Positions 1 to 8,095 are shown, counted from the stretch's first letter. The stretch is 64,000 nt of DNA from an uncultured Eubacteriales bacterium (GCA_934436505.1 CAKSAP010000003.1:62001-126000), one strand, 5' to 3'. Program-made: numbers and translations. The notes: generated by a model not told the origin, from the sequence alone.

Positions 1-931
1 AAGGCTTGTTTTCGTTTTGAAAACCGTAATACAGCTGCGGAATTATCAAGTCAACATAACCACCCGTCTTACACCATTGGGGTATATCAGCATAATAAGC
101 CGACACATTCTTTTCAATATCTCCCGACGGACTTATGCTGAAAATCAAGCTATTATCCTTTGATTTAATGACCGTATGAATATCGCTGACAAGGGAATTT
201 ACATTTTCACGCCGCCATTCATCTAAAGACATTTTGCCGCCCGAATTTGTATAATCTGCGTACTCCGTTTCGTCAAATGTGCTGTCTGTTGTCGGATAAA
301 AATAATCATCCATATGTATACCGTCAACATCATAATTATTTATAATTTCCCGAACACCGTCCAAAATCAACTTGTGTACGGCGTCCTTTGCAGGGTTAAA
401 ATATATACCGTTCGGAAGAACGATTACATTTCTGCCATTATCGTCCGAGCAATACCATTTTCTTGCAATGCTATCCTCACACAAGGCGTTAATATCGGTT
501 TTATATGATACCCTGTAAGGATTTATCCAAGCGTCGATTTTCAATGAATATTTGTGAGCGTATTCGCACAGAATTTCAAGTGCGTCATAGCCGATATATT
601 CGCCTTGAGCACCGCTTAAATATTCACTTGAAGGGAAAAGCTCCGATTTATAAAAAGCGTCGCAAAAAGGGCGAGCCTGAACAAAAACTCTGTTAAAGCC
701 GTACTCAGCACAGCTTTTCATCATCTCCTCAGCCTTAATTCTAAAAGCGTTTTCACTTTTATCGGCTTCAGACTTCATACTGAGCTCATTATAATTTATC
801 CATACCGCTTTTACACGTTCTGCCGAGCTTTCAACAATATTTTTCTCTTGCTTCGGCTCGGTTATATTTGTGCTTGTACAGGATGTGAGAAAAAAAGACA
901 GCATAATAAAAATCAAAATAAATCTACGCAT
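1..931 (-). CDS. GHL10/YngK-type glycoside hydrolase-like lipoprotein (3' end outside window)
   Basis: This open frame starts at 931 behind AAGGTG and runs off the left edge, giving about 310 residues. The N-terminus is a lipoprotein signal peptide with lipobox LTSC, so the protein should be anchored on the outer face of the membrane. The body resembles the GHL10 (DUF187, YngK) group: it has a KAVWINYNE-like first strand, FNRVFVQARP, IDAWINPYRV, DGIHMDDYFYP and FSISPSGDIEKN, which follow the TIM-barrel strand ends of that family. These proteins are thought to act on cell-wall or other polysaccharides, but substrates are mostly unknown. Family assignment is good; function is not proven. Confidence 0.8.
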   Translation of the reverse strand, partial: MRRFILIFIMLSFFLTSCTSTNITEPKQEKNIVESSAERVKAVWINYNELSMKSEADKSENAFRIKAEEMMKSCAEYGFNRVFVQARPFCDAFYKSELFPSSEYLSGAQGEYIGYDALEILCEYAHKYSLKIDAWINPYRVSYKTDINALCEDSIARKWYCSDDNGRNVIVLPNGIYFNPAKDAVHKLILDGVREIINNYDVDGIHMDDYFYPTTDSTFDETEYADYTNSGGKMSLDEWRRENVNSLVSDIHTVIKSKDNSLIFSISPSGDIEKNVSAYYADIPQWCKTGGYVDLIIPQLYYGFQNENKP

Positions 932-943
932 TTTAGCACCTTC

Positions 944-972
944 TTGACACAAAAAATGATTACCTCTATAAT
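944..972 (+). promoter_or_regulatory. Sigma-A promoter for the DUF1294 gene
   Basis: TTGACA at 944-949 and TATAAT at 967-972 are both perfect and separated by 17 bp. Transcription would begin near 979, leaving a leader of only about nine bases before the ATG at 988. Confidence 0.7.
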
Positions 973-987
973 ATATTCGGTGATAAA

Positions 988-1272
988 ATGATTTATTATT
1001 TAATTTATTTTGCGGCAATTTCGCTCGTTTCCGTTATCATAACGGTATATGACAAAAAGGCGGCGAAAAGCGGCAAAAGACGAATAAGAGAGTCAACATT
1101 GTTGTTGCTTTCGGCTCTCGGCGGCTCTTTGGCAATGTATATTACAATGAAAAAAATACGGCACAAAACAAAGCACAAAAAGTTTATGATAGGTATTCCC
1201 GTTATTATGATTTTGCAAGCAGGAGTAATTGCTTATCTGTATTTTATATACTACGGCGCAATGCCGTTATAA
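988..1272 (+). CDS. DUF1294 family small membrane protein
   Basis: This 94-residue protein has an N-terminal membrane segment (residues 2-19), a basic loop with YDKKAAK, a second hydrophobic stretch LLLLSALGGSLAMYI, the family signature RHKTKHKKFMIGIP and a final membrane helix. The order and the GGS...RHKT.H..F signature match DUF1294, a family of unknown function sometimes found fused to cold-shock domains. It is a single-gene unit, with a promoter just upstream and a hairpin terminator just downstream. Confidence 0.85.
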   Translation: MIYYLIYFAAISLVSVIITVYDKKAAKSGKRRIRESTLLLLSALGGSLAMYITMKKIRHKTKHKKFMIGIPVIMILQAGVIAYLYFIYYGAMPL

Positions 1273-1279
1273 AATTATT

Positions 1280-1310
1280 AACCCCACAAGAAGCTTGTGG
1301 GGTTAATTTA
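1280..1310. terminator. Bidirectional hairpin terminator
   Basis: AACCCCACAAG and CTTGTGGGGTT form an 11-bp stem with a three-base loop, between the convergent DUF1294 and flavodoxin genes. T-rich flanks are present on both sides, so it can serve either strand. Confidence 0.75.
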
Positions 1311-1315
1311 TAGCA

Positions 1316-1822
1316 TTATATATTAACTGCTGCTTCAACAAGCTTGTTCAAATCATCCTTATTTGGATGCGATAAAGCACGGTTGAAATTTTCAATCAGC
1401 ATATCAATATTTGGAGGACAATTTGCTTGCTCTTTCATTTTGATATATCGGTCTTTTACAGACTGCGGCATTTTTCCCTGACACATATATTCGCCGATAA
1501 CGGTATTACTTTCGTCAATGGCTTCCTTAGTTTTGGAAAGGATTTTCTCGAAATACTCGTCGCTGCCGCCGAAGCCTGCCGTACCGAATAAAAATATTTT
1601 CTTGTTTTTGAGCTTTTTGAGTAGTTCTAACGCCTTACTGTCCGCCACGCCTTTATCCGTCCAAAATCCGAGATAAACAATTTCGGAATCAGGCAAAGTC
1701 TCACAGATTTCGCCGAAATAATCACATCTGTCCTTCGGCAAAGCCGCTTTAAGAGCATCTGCAAGGTATCTTGTGTTGCCCGTTAAGCTGCTGAATACAA
1801 TAGAATATCTTTCATTTTGCAT
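1316..1822 (-). CDS. Flavodoxin-family protein (BilS-like)
   Basis: This 168-residue protein begins with the flavodoxin phosphate-binding pattern YSIVFSSLTGNTRYLADAL, the loop that holds the FMN phosphate, and keeps later flavodoxin-fold strands (VYLGFWTDKG, IFLFGTAGFGG). It therefore probably carries electrons on FMN. The CDYFGEI segment after the first helix recalls the short flavodoxins called BilS that accompany bilirubin reductase. No bilR-like reductase is nearby, so the name is not used. The start has GAGG eight bases upstream. It is the last gene of a minus-strand group with a 7-TM protein and a MarR regulator. Confidence 0.75.
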   Translation of the reverse strand: MQNERYSIVFSSLTGNTRYLADALKAALPKDRCDYFGEICETLPDSEIVYLGFWTDKGVADSKALELLKKLKNKKIFLFGTAGFGGSDEYFEKILSKTKEAIDESNTVIGEYMCQGKMPQSVKDRYIKMKEQANCPPNIDMLIENFNRALSHPNKDDLNKLVEAAVNI

Positions 1823-1840
1823 AAAATATACCTCTTTTCA

Positions 1841-2527
1841 TCAAGCACGGAATAAAAGCTGCAAGCCCATTACGATTACCCAGATATAAGCGCAGGTTTT
1901 CGGAATCATAAGCAAGCCGATTTTAGGCATCTTTTTGCTGAATAACGTAACAGGAAGATAACAGCCAAATGAAATGATTATAGCCGCAACCATTCTTGTC
2001 ATATGATAACCGTTTGCATTGCCTGAAATTGCGTAAAGAATGATAACGCCGATGCCTGTAACCGCAAATACAGCATTTCTTATAATTGAAAGCTTCAAGT
2101 TGCCCTCTTCGCCGCACCAATTATTTTGAGGAAGAAAGCAAATAACTATTCTGATAACGGCAGAAATCCAAATTATAGCCTCAATCGCAACGGGTGCGCT
2201 GATTTCGGGGAATGTAAGCTTCCAAATATAAAGCAATATTATATAAAATACCGTCATTGTAATTGACGACACCTGTAAGCCTATTCCTAACTGTCTGTTG
2301 ATTTTTTCGCTGCTTCCACGACCTGCCCTGATAATTCTCGGAACCAAGTGAAATGCGTCTCCGCCGCAAAGCGTCAATGTTAGTATTCCGTAAAGGATAA
2401 ACAAAACGTTGCCCTTTGAAAATACGAAGAACAAAATTCCTGCAATTAAGTCAAACGTCAAATAGCAAGCATCAAATATCGCTTCCATAACATCCGGCAT
2501 CTGTGGCTTATAGCTTTTTTCTTTCAT
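1841..2527 (-). CDS. Seven-helix membrane protein of unknown function
   Basis: The start at 2527 is chosen because AAAGGAG lies seven bases upstream; the frame extends further up but without a binding site. The 228-residue product has about seven hydrophobic segments (for example LTFDLIAGILFFVF, SITMTVFYIILLYIW, MIPKTCAYIWVIVMGLQLLF) and no recognisable soluble domain. It sits between the flavodoxin and MarR genes in the same orientation with short gaps, so the three are probably co-transcribed. I do not recognise a named family. Confidence 0.7.
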   Translation of the reverse strand: MKEKSYKPQMPDVMEAIFDACYLTFDLIAGILFFVFSKGNVLFILYGILTLTLCGGDAFHLVPRIIRAGRGSSEKINRQLGIGLQVSSITMTVFYIILLYIWKLTFPEISAPVAIEAIIWISAVIRIVICFLPQNNWCGEEGNLKLSIIRNAVFAVTGIGVIILYAISGNANGYHMTRMVAAIIISFGCYLPVTLFSKKMPKIGLLMIPKTCAYIWVIVMGLQLLFRA

Positions 2528-2625
2528 ACTATTACTCCTTTGTATCCAATTTGTTATAACAAATATAATTTTTAGCAAATATAATTCCTGCAATCAACAG
2601 CAGCGTTCGCTTTTTAACATAAAGC

Positions 2626-3075
2626 TTATTTTTCGTTTTCCATCTCCGAATTATTCTTTAAGTATTCATCTGCATTACGGCAAATCTTATCAAAAACCGA
2701 CATACAAATCTGCTTTTCCTCATTTGTCAAGCCGCTTAAAACATTGCTCGCAAAGTCTTTTTGAGCCTTTATTCCGTCCTCAATAATCGGCATAGCTTTT
2801 TCCAAAAGGACAATTTCAATATGCTTTTTATTTTCTGTGCTTTGAAGCCGTTTAATAAGTCCCCTGTCCTCCAAGCCCTTTAACGAGGTTGAAACATGAG
2901 ATTTTGTTGACTTTCTGATTTTTACAATATCGGCGGCGGTGTTATGCTGAGGGTTATTGTGAAGAAACATAAGAATATCATACTGCATTTGAGTAAGACC
3001 GTATTCAGCACAAACCTTGCTCGAAAGCAATTCATAACAGGTCGTTATTGTTTTGTGTTTATCCCAAAAAAACAT
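2626..3075 (-). CDS. MarR-family transcriptional regulator
   Basis: The 149-residue protein has MarR architecture: an N-terminal dimerisation helix, a winged helix-turn-helix around residues 25-95 (LTQMQYDILMFLHNNP, TKSHVSTSLKGLEDRGLIKRL) and a C-terminal helix pair. The wing is somewhat shorter than usual. It is the first gene of the group with the 7-TM protein and flavodoxin, and a palindrome just upstream of its ribosome binding site suggests autoregulation. In bilirubin-reducing gut bacteria a MarR gene (bilQ) sits with bilS and bilR, but the reductase is missing here. Confidence 0.85.
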   Translation of the reverse strand: MFFWDKHKTITTCYELLSSKVCAEYGLTQMQYDILMFLHNNPQHNTAADIVKIRKSTKSHVSTSLKGLEDRGLIKRLQSTENKKHIEIVLLEKAMPIIEDGIKAQKDFASNVLSGLTNEEKQICMSVFDKICRNADEYLKNNSEMENEK

Positions 3076-3090
3076 ATTTATCTCCTATAA

Positions 3091-3110
3091 ATCGTTCTAT
3101 TTAGAATGAT
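3091..3110. promoter_or_regulatory. Likely MarR operator palindrome
   Basis: Two nine-base arms (ATCGTTCTA and TAGAATGAT, one mismatch) flank a TT centre. The site lies 16-35 bases upstream of the marR start, directly before its AGGAG ribosome binding site, where binding could block transcription of the whole three-gene unit. Confidence 0.55.
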
Positions 3111-3153
3111 TATATGCTTGCGACACTGTTTTGTCAACCATAAAAATAAGAAA

Positions 3154-3177
3154 ACAGGAGACAAATTTGCCTCCTGT
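3154..3177 (-). terminator. Rho-independent terminator of the cadherin-like/zinc-ribbon operon
   Basis: ACAGGAG and CTCCTGT pair, extended by GCAAATTTGT in between; on the minus strand the hairpin is followed by TTTTCTTATTTTT. Confidence 0.7.
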
Positions 3178-3194
3178 CAAAAATATACTGTTAA

Positions 3195-3497
3195 TTATTT
3201 TTCCTCATCATCAACAATGATTTCCAATATGCCCTCTTTTTCTTTTTTAGGCTTTGCTTTTTCCTGTTCCTCAAAAATTTTCTTGTTTTCGGGATCAAGG
3301 AACTCCTTGAAAATTTCAGGTCTTAAAACGCTGCTATGAACTATGCTTCCGCAATCCTTGCAAATTGTGTGAACTATTTGAGAGCCGAAAACTCCGCCTC
3401 TGACATCGGTATAAGCGCAAGCATTTTCGGTTTGATACCCGTATGCTAACATTTTTGAGCCGCAGTACGGACATTCCTCATAGACAATCTTTTTCAT
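3195..3497 (-). CDS. Small zinc-ribbon protein
   Basis: The 100-residue protein carries CPYCG near residue 9 and CKDCG near residue 47, spacing expected of a zinc ribbon, and ends in a very charged tail rich in Glu and Lys. There is no signal peptide or membrane segment, so it is probably cytosolic. Its ATG overlaps the stop codon of the upstream surface-protein gene by one base (TAATG), suggesting translational coupling. The family was not recognised and no function is assigned. Confidence 0.6.
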   Translation of the reverse strand: MKKIVYEECPYCGSKMLAYGYQTENACAYTDVRGGVFGSQIVHTICKDCGSIVHSSVLRPEIFKEFLDPENKKIFEEQEKAKPKKEKEGILEIIVDDEEK

Positions 3498-4240
3498 TAA
3501 AACCTGCCCTCCCTTAATCTCTTGTTTCTGTAAAACAAAGCAATGGCAACAACAAGCAAAATTAAGCCTATAGCACCAAATGCAATAGCAAGCTTATAAT
3601 AAACGCTATGCGTATTTTCAATTTCAACGGGAACGGTTGATGCCGGCTCTGTTTGCGTTATGTTATTGACAGCTTGAGGCTCGGTAGTCGGCTGTGCTTG
3701 AGTTTGAGGCTCTGCGGTTACCGTTTCAATAGGTACTGTTGTTTCCTCGGAAGCTCTGACGCTGTTTATCTGATAAGTACGTCTCGCACCGTTTTCGGCA
3801 ATAACATAGACAAAGGATTTATTTGAGCCTACATCAAGAGTGAGATAGCCCTGCGGAATATCAATTCTCGATTTACCGTCGGCGGCAACAGCATTGATTT
3901 CAAGACTTACTACATCATATGGAACAGAAATCGAATACGTCCTCGTCGAACGCTTAAATTCGGGCGAAAGCTGAATTTCAACACTTGACCCATCCTGCCT
4001 TTTGCCGACAACGCTCAAAGAAGCAAGATCGCTGTTTGAGGATTTTTTGTTGTTTTGCTGTGCCTCGGGCTTAGGCGAATCGGGCTGTTCTTCCTGTTGC
4101 TGTGTTACGGGTTCAGCAGGCGGAGCTTCTGTACCGCCCTCCTCGGGTTCCGCAAATACAGTAAATCCAAACGTTAAAACAAGTATAAGAAGCAATGCAA
4201 CAGTCCTGCATACAGACATACATTTATTCATAAGCTTCAT
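3497..4240 (-). CDS. Exported, membrane-anchored protein with cadherin-like domain
   Basis: Start choice: GGAGG is three bases before the ATG at 4240 and twelve before the next ATG at 4231, so either may be used. The product has a signal peptide (hydrophobic VALLLILVLTFGFTVFA), a Pro/Glu/Gln-rich linker, a central beta-sandwich region of the cadherin-like type (PF12733-like, with LSVVGK, TYSISVPYDV and VIAENGARRTYQI), a second Thr/Pro/Glu linker and a C-terminal membrane helix with basic cytoplasmic tail (RNKRLREGRF). It should be displayed outside the cell. Ligand and role are unknown. Confidence 0.65.
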   Translation of the reverse strand: MKLMNKCMSVCRTVALLLILVLTFGFTVFAEPEEGGTEAPPAEPVTQQQEEQPDSPKPEAQQNNKKSSNSDLASLSVVGKRQDGSSVEIQLSPEFKRSTRTYSISVPYDVVSLEINAVAADGKSRIDIPQGYLTLDVGSNKSFVYVIAENGARRTYQINSVRASEETTVPIETVTAEPQTQAQPTTEPQAVNNITQTEPASTVPVEIENTHSVYYKLAIAFGAIGLILLVVAIALFYRNKRLREGRF

Positions 4241-4292
4241 ATTCCTCCGCAATTTATTGCTTTAATATTACCATATATTTACATTAAATTCA

Positions 4293-4322
4293 ATAAAAAC
4301 CTCTCAAAGATGAGAGGTTTAT
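4293..4322 (-). terminator. Terminator of the amino acid ABC transporter operon
   Basis: AAACCTCTCA and TGAGAGGTTT form a perfect ten-base stem with a four-base loop; the minus-strand transcript continues into TTTTTATTG. Confidence 0.8.
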
Positions 4323-4326
4323 ACTT

Positions 4327-5124
4327 TTACATTCTCAATGTTGAATTAAGGAAGCTTTTAAGTCGCTCGCTTTTAGGTGCGTCGAATATTTCCTCGGGAG
4401 TACCCTGCTCGGCAAGCACGCCGTCGTCCATAAAAACAACCTTATCGGAAACGCTTTTGGCAAAGCCCATTTCGTGAGTAACGATAAGCATTGTTCTACC
4501 CTCTTTTGCAAGGTTTGAAATGACCTTTAACACCTCGCCCGTTATTTCAGGGTCAAGTGCAGACGTCGGCTCATCAAAGCACAAAAGCTTAGGGGAAAGC
4601 ATAAGCGCTCTTGCAATGGCAACTCTCTGCTGCTGACCGCCCGACAATTCGCACGGATAAGCGTCAAGCTTCTCCGCAAGACCGACGCTTGCAATAATCG
4701 ATTTTGCTTCTTCCTCAAGTGCGATAAGCTGTTTTTTTCTTTCTTCTTTATCAACCTTTTTTGCCTTGAATTCCTCTTTCAAAAGTAATTCTTTGGCAAG
4801 CGTAACATTTTTCAAAACGCTGTATTGCGGAAAGAGGTTAAAATTCTGAAATACAAGCCCTGTGAGCAGTTGATTTTTCCTATTTTCCTCACTTGTGCGT
4901 TTGCCTGCCCTTTCGCCGTCAAAAAGAGTGTTGCCGGCAACCTTGATTATACCGCTGTCAGCCTTTTCAAGACCTGTGATGCATCTCAAAAGGGTTGTTT
5001 TACCGCTTCCCGATGAGCCGATAAGCGACATAACCTTGCCTTCCTCAAGAGTGAGTGAAACGCCTTTAAGCACTTGGTTATCATCAAACGTTTTACGCAA
5101 ATCGTTTATTTCCAATATATTCAT
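4327..5124 (-). CDS. Polar amino acid ABC transporter ATP-binding protein
   Basis: The 265-residue ATPase has a Walker A motif [10 protein letters not shown]-loop in [10 protein letters not shown], signature [14 protein letters not shown], Walker [15 protein letters not shown] and switch histidine in IVTHEMGF. This matches the GlnQ/PAAT group that powers polar amino acid uptake. An unusual Lys/Glu-rich stretch of roughly 25 residues sits between the Q-loop region and the signature. It is the last gene of a solute-binding protein, permease, ATPase operon. The amino acid taken up cannot be told from this subunit. Confidence 0.92.
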   Translation of the reverse strand: MNILEINDLRKTFDDNQVLKGVSLTLEEGKVMSLIGSSGSGKTTLLRCITGLEKADSGIIKVAGNTLFDGERAGKRTSEENRKNQLLTGLVFQNFNLFPQYSVLKNVTLAKELLLKEEFKAKKVDKEERKKQLIALEEEAKSIIASVGLAEKLDAYPCELSGGQQQRVAIARALMLSPKLLCFDEPTSALDPEITGEVLKVISNLAKEGRTMLIVTHEMGFAKSVSDKVVFMDDGVLAEQGTPEEIFDAPKSERLKSFLNSTLRM

Positions 5125-5135
5125 TTCGCTCCCCC

Positions 5136-5825
5136 TTACACCTTAAAATAATCAAGCTTCTTTTCAAGTTTTGAGAAAAGAACTGTCAAAACGCCGTTAA
5201 AGGCAAGATAATAAACCGCCGTAAAGAACAAAGGCCAAATAACGCCCGAAATACCGTGTGAGCCCTTCATAAACGACTGACCTGCCCAAATAATCTCCTG
5301 CAAAGCGATAATTCTTGAAAGTGAAGTATCTTTAACAAGAGTAATAATCTCGTTTGAAAGCGGAGGGATAATTCTCTTTATCATTTGAAGAAGCGTTACC
5401 TTGAAAAAGATTTGTGATTTAGACATACCGAGCACGATACCTGCCTCCTGCTGTCCTTTGGGAACGCTGACAATACCGCCTCTGAATATCTCTGAAAAAT
5501 AGCACGCATAGTTGATTATAAACGCTACGCACGCAGCTAAAAATCTTCCGCTTTCTCCGCCGCCCCAAAGCTGAACGCCGAAAACAAGACCGGGGAAATA
5601 AAAGATAATAAGAAGCTGAATCATAAGCGGCGAGCCCCTTACAATCCAAACTAAAACCTTTATAAAAATTCTTAACGGCTTAAACTTTGACATTGAGCCA
5701 AACGACATAAGCAAGCCGAGCGGAATTGAACCGACCAATGTAAAAATAAACAATTTGAATGTTTGCAGGAAACCGACGTTCAACGCATTGAAAACTATCG
5801 GAAACTGTTCTGCGAACTGACTCAT
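5136..5825 (-). CDS. Polar amino acid ABC transporter permease
   Basis: The start at 5825 is supported by AGGAG five bases upstream. The 229-residue protein has the HisM/GlnP-type fold with about five membrane helices and the family pattern [18 protein letters not shown] near residue 65, followed by the coupling-helix [21 protein letters not shown] that contacts the ATPase. It would form a homodimeric channel with two ATP-binding subunits. An intercistronic hairpin separates it from the binding-protein gene. Confidence 0.92.
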   Translation of the reverse strand: MSQFAEQFPIVFNALNVGFLQTFKLFIFTLVGSIPLGLLMSFGSMSKFKPLRIFIKVLVWIVRGSPLMIQLLIIFYFPGLVFGVQLWGGGESGRFLAACVAFIINYACYFSEIFRGGIVSVPKGQQEAGIVLGMSKSQIFFKVTLLQMIKRIIPPLSNEIITLVKDTSLSRIIALQEIIWAGQSFMKGSHGISGVIWPLFFTAVYYLAFNGVLTVLFSKLEKKLDYFKV

Positions 5826-5841
5826 AATAACTCCTAACACA

Positions 5842-5876
5842 CCGAAACAGAGAGTACCTAAGTATTCTCTGTTCGG
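5842..5876 (-). promoter_or_regulatory. Intercistronic stem-loop between binding protein and permease genes
   Basis: The minus-strand RNA can fold CCGAACAGAGA against TCTCTGTTTCGG with one bulge. No U-run follows, so it looks more like an mRNA-stabilising or partial-attenuation hairpin, which would keep the binding protein in excess over the membrane subunits. Confidence 0.55.
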
Positions 5877-5905
5877 AAAATATATTCATTTTTGATAAGC
5901 TAATC

Positions 5906-6694
5906 TTATTTAATAATCGAAGCCTGAACGCCGTATTGTTCAGCTATCTTTTCCATTGTACCGTCTGCTGCCGAAGCTGCCAAGAACTCATTTGCCTTCT
6001 CAACAAGGTCGCTGCCTTTACGGAAGCCGATACCGTATTCCTCGTCGCAAAGGTTAACTGTATAAGTAAGGTTTGCGTAGTTTGTTCCCTCGCCTACCAT
6101 TGCAGCAGCCATAAGTCTGTCGATAACAGCAGCGTCGCAAGTGCCTGATTTAACCTCTAAGAGAGCAGATGCCTGATCGGAAACAGAGGTTATGTTAAAG
6201 CCGTTTTCCTTAGCTGCTTTTTCGCCTGCAGAGCCTGCCTCAACAGCAAATTTAAGATCCTTACAAGCTTCAACGGTATTATACTTATCAGCTACGTCTT
6301 TGTTGACAATAACGACCTGACCGTTGTTGCAATAAGCTTTTGTGCAATCCATTGATGATTTAACCTCATCGGTAAGAGTCATACCGTTCCATGCACAGTC
6401 AATCTTCTTATCGGAAAGCTCTAACGCTTTGTTGTCCCAATCAATAAGAACGAACTTTACGTCAACGCCGAGGCTCTTTGCAAAAGCTCTTGCCATATCA
6501 GCATCAAAGCCAACCCATTCGTCGCTGCCTGCCTGTTTGTAATCCATAGGCTCAAACTCTGTAATACCTACTACCAAAGTACCTTTTTCCTTAACGTATT
6601 CAAGGTCCGAGGTCTCTGTCTTCTTAGCTCCGCAGCCTGCAAACATACAAGCTACAAGTGCAAATGCGCAAATAACTGCAATTACTTTTTTCAT
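5906..6694 (-). CDS. Polar amino acid ABC transporter substrate-binding lipoprotein
   Basis: GGAGGAG lies seven bases before the ATG at 6694. The 262-residue protein has a lipoprotein signal peptide with lipobox FAGC, then a family 3 solute-binding fold: TLVVGITEFEPMDY, GFDADMARAFAKSLGV, DWDNKALELSDKKIDCAWNGMT, and AVEAGSAGEKAA. The pattern DCAWNGMTLT is where family members contact the ligand. It starts the transporter operon and has a strong promoter. Specificity for glutamine, glutamate, cystine or another polar amino acid cannot be decided here. Confidence 0.92.
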   Translation of the reverse strand: MKKVIAVICAFALVACMFAGCGAKKTETSDLEYVKEKGTLVVGITEFEPMDYKQAGSDEWVGFDADMARAFAKSLGVDVKFVLIDWDNKALELSDKKIDCAWNGMTLTDEVKSSMDCTKAYCNNGQVVIVNKDVADKYNTVEACKDLKFAVEAGSAGEKAAKENGFNITSVSDQASALLEVKSGTCDAAVIDRLMAAAMVGEGTNYANLTYTVNLCDEEYGIGFRKGSDLVEKANEFLAASAADGTMEKIAEQYGVQASIIK

Positions 6695-6760
6695 TGTTTT
6701 CTCCTCCAAATTATTGAAAATTCAATCTGCTTTATCGTGGTAAAGTGCTAATGTGCTAAC

Positions 6761-6789
6761 ATAGTAACACCAAACCGAGTATTTGTCAA
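6761..6789 (-). promoter_or_regulatory. Promoter of the amino acid ABC transporter operon
   Basis: Minus-strand TTGACA (6784-6789) and TACTAT (6761-6766) are 17 bp apart. Immediately downstream, GTGCTAA is directly repeated at 6745-6760, a possible regulator site. Confidence 0.6.
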
Positions 6790-6836
6790 TAGAATTTTGA
6801 AAATTTCCTGAAAATATTTTAAGAGAGAATATATAT

Positions 6837-6874
6837 AAAAAAACACCCCCACTGCAATTAAGCAATAGGGGTTG
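6837..6874 (-). terminator. Terminator of tRNA-Leu
   Basis: On the minus strand CCCCTATTGC pairs imperfectly with GCAGTGGGG and is followed by seven T residues, only a few bases after the tRNA 3' CCA. Confidence 0.7.
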
Positions 6875-6876
6875 TA

Positions 6877-6963
6877 TGGTGCTGGTGACCGGACTTGAAC
6901 CGGTACGGTATTGCTACCGAGGGATTTTAAGTCCCTTGCGTCTGCCGATTTCGCCACACCAGC
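6877..6963 (-). tRNA. tRNA-Leu (anticodon UAA)
   Basis: The minus strand reads a complete class II tRNA. Acceptor arms GCTGGTG and CACCAGC pair perfectly, the anticodon loop CTTAAAA sits on AGGGA/TCCCT, a long variable arm follows, and the T-arm contains GGTTCAAGTCC. The discriminator is A and CCA is encoded. Long variable arm and TAA anticodon identify leucine. Confidence 0.95.
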
Positions 6964-7030
6964 AAATCACGCTTAGATATTATATAAAAAATAGTTAATA
7001 AAGTCAATAACAGGTTGTAAAATAATTATT

Positions 7031-7549
7031 TTAATTTGTGCTTTCTATTGTATATAATGTATTACCGAAAGCGCTTTTTGTTTCTTTAATTGTAATCATC
7101 TTACCCTTTTCAGGCACAGACTCATCATCAAACCATATTTGTTTATAGCTATAAATTGTTTGCAAATTTCCGTTTCGGTCATAAAACGAAATCTCTGTTC
7201 TCGGAGATTTTCCTGCCGTATAGCACTCAACAATTATAGTATCATATGAAATTCCTTCTTGATTTGAGAAAAGACGGGCAATACCTCCCATTACGACATA
7301 GCTTGTTAAAACCAATAAAACTGAAATTAGAATAAGCGGTTCAATTATTTTCTTTGATTTGATAAAAGCTTTTCCTTTAATAAACCAAATACTCAATAAG
7401 GCAAAAATAATATTTATAGGTATGATAGCAAACCAATGCTTTGCCGTAAATATGCCGCCAAGTGTAAAGCCGATAACACAATCGGTAACAAATATAAGGA
7501 TAATGAGTGAAATAACTGTGATAAGAATTTTGTTTTGTTTGTTTAACAT
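7031..7549 (-). CDS. Membrane protein with three helices and a C-terminal domain
   Basis: The 172-residue product has three membrane segments in its first half (ILITVISLIILIFVTDCVIG, WFAIIPINIIFALLSIWFI, LILISVLLVLTSYVVMGGIA) and then a soluble part of about 75 residues predicted mainly beta (SYDTIIVECYTAG, EISFYDRNGNLQTIYSY). The start is backed by GGAG seven bases upstream. It stands alone between tRNA-Leu and a pseudogene. No family was recognised. Confidence 0.65.
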   Translation of the reverse strand: MLNKQNKILITVISLIILIFVTDCVIGFTLGGIFTAKHWFAIIPINIIFALLSIWFIKGKAFIKSKKIIEPLILISVLLVLTSYVVMGGIARLFSNQEGISYDTIIVECYTAGKSPRTEISFYDRNGNLQTIYSYKQIWFDDESVPEKGKMITIKETKSAFGNTLYTIESTN

Positions 7550-7581
7550 ATAATCACTCCGTAAACATATGATAGGTAAAA

Positions 7582-7863
7582 CTATATTTTGTTCAAATAA
7601 TCATCGGCTTCTTTTCGACTTTTGAAAATTACAACTTGTTTTTCTGTCTTATATTTTTCAACCAATTCATATAATCTCGGCAAACAATTATCAGCAAAAT
7701 CTTTAATAAGCCCCTCAAATTCCGGGTCCAATTCTTTTTGTTTCATACATCAGCTTCAGCCAATAGTTTGTCTCGTTGGACTCTTTCAATGCAATTTCCA
7801 ACTTTGCAACAAAATCCTTCTTACTATTTCAAAAGACAAGTCGAGCAGTTTGTTTTCAGACAT
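7582..7863 (-). pseudogene. Degraded four-helix-bundle (TIGR02436, S23/IVP-like) gene
   Basis: The frame opens at 7863 with MSENKLLDLSFEIV behind AGAAGGG, as family members do, but then runs into a stop. In another frame the family's middle signature is intact (FVAKLEIALKESNETNYWLK), and after one extra A in an AAAAA run near 7740 the final helix continues in a third frame (KELDPEFEGLIKDF) to a stop at 7582. The helix expected between SFEIV and the KLEIALKES part is missing. An internal deletion plus a frameshift therefore explain it. A 54-codon frame from 7746 could still be translated. Intact relatives are small proteins often encoded beside rRNA intervening sequences or hairpin repeats. 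Confidence 0.7.
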
Positions 7864-7919
7864 AAAGACCCTTCTCTTCATACATTATATATAATAAAAC
7901 GTTGATATTTTCAATAATA

Positions 7920-8050
7920 TATCGCTGTTGCGATATGATATACTTGCTGCGCAAGCATTGCTCCTTATTTCTTCACCTCACCCACTCTCCTTTTTCTGCC
8001 ACCGGCAGCGGAGTGTGGGTTCGCCCCAACGAGCACGCTCGTCGTGCTCA
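7920..8050. repeat. Hairpin-rich intergenic repeat
   Basis: Short palindromes follow one another: TCGC-tgtt-GCGA (7922-7933), CTTGC-tgc-GCAAG (7943-7955), an imperfect CCCACTCTCC/GGAGTGTGGG stem with inner CTGCC/GGCAG (7981-8019) and GAGCAC/GTGCTC (8031-8049). The first two, joined by TATGATATA, resemble the array at 41.5-41.7 kb. No coding frame is supported. Confidence 0.55.
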
Positions 8051-8058
8051 TAACCTAA

Positions 8059-8093
8059 ATAAAAAAATAAACCTGCCATAAAGACAGGTTTTT
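8059..8093 (-). terminator. Terminator of initiator tRNA-Met
   Basis: The minus strand reads AAACCTGtc, a short loop, ggCAGGTTT and then ATTTTTTT, three bases after the tRNA end. Confidence 0.75.
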
Positions 8094-8095
8094 CA

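Noticed and set aside
1316..3075. Bilirubin reduction operon
   Set aside because: The defining reductase BilR is absent from the window; flavodoxin and MarR alone are not enough.
7746..7863. Short start frame MSENKLLDLSFEIV as a functional gene
   Set aside because: It hits a stop after about 25 codons and the family core continues in another frame, so it is part of a pseudogene.
7982..8050. A further tRNA or small RNA gene between the pseudogene and tRNA-fMet
   Set aside because: The hairpins do not form a cloverleaf and there is no anticodon arm or promoter.
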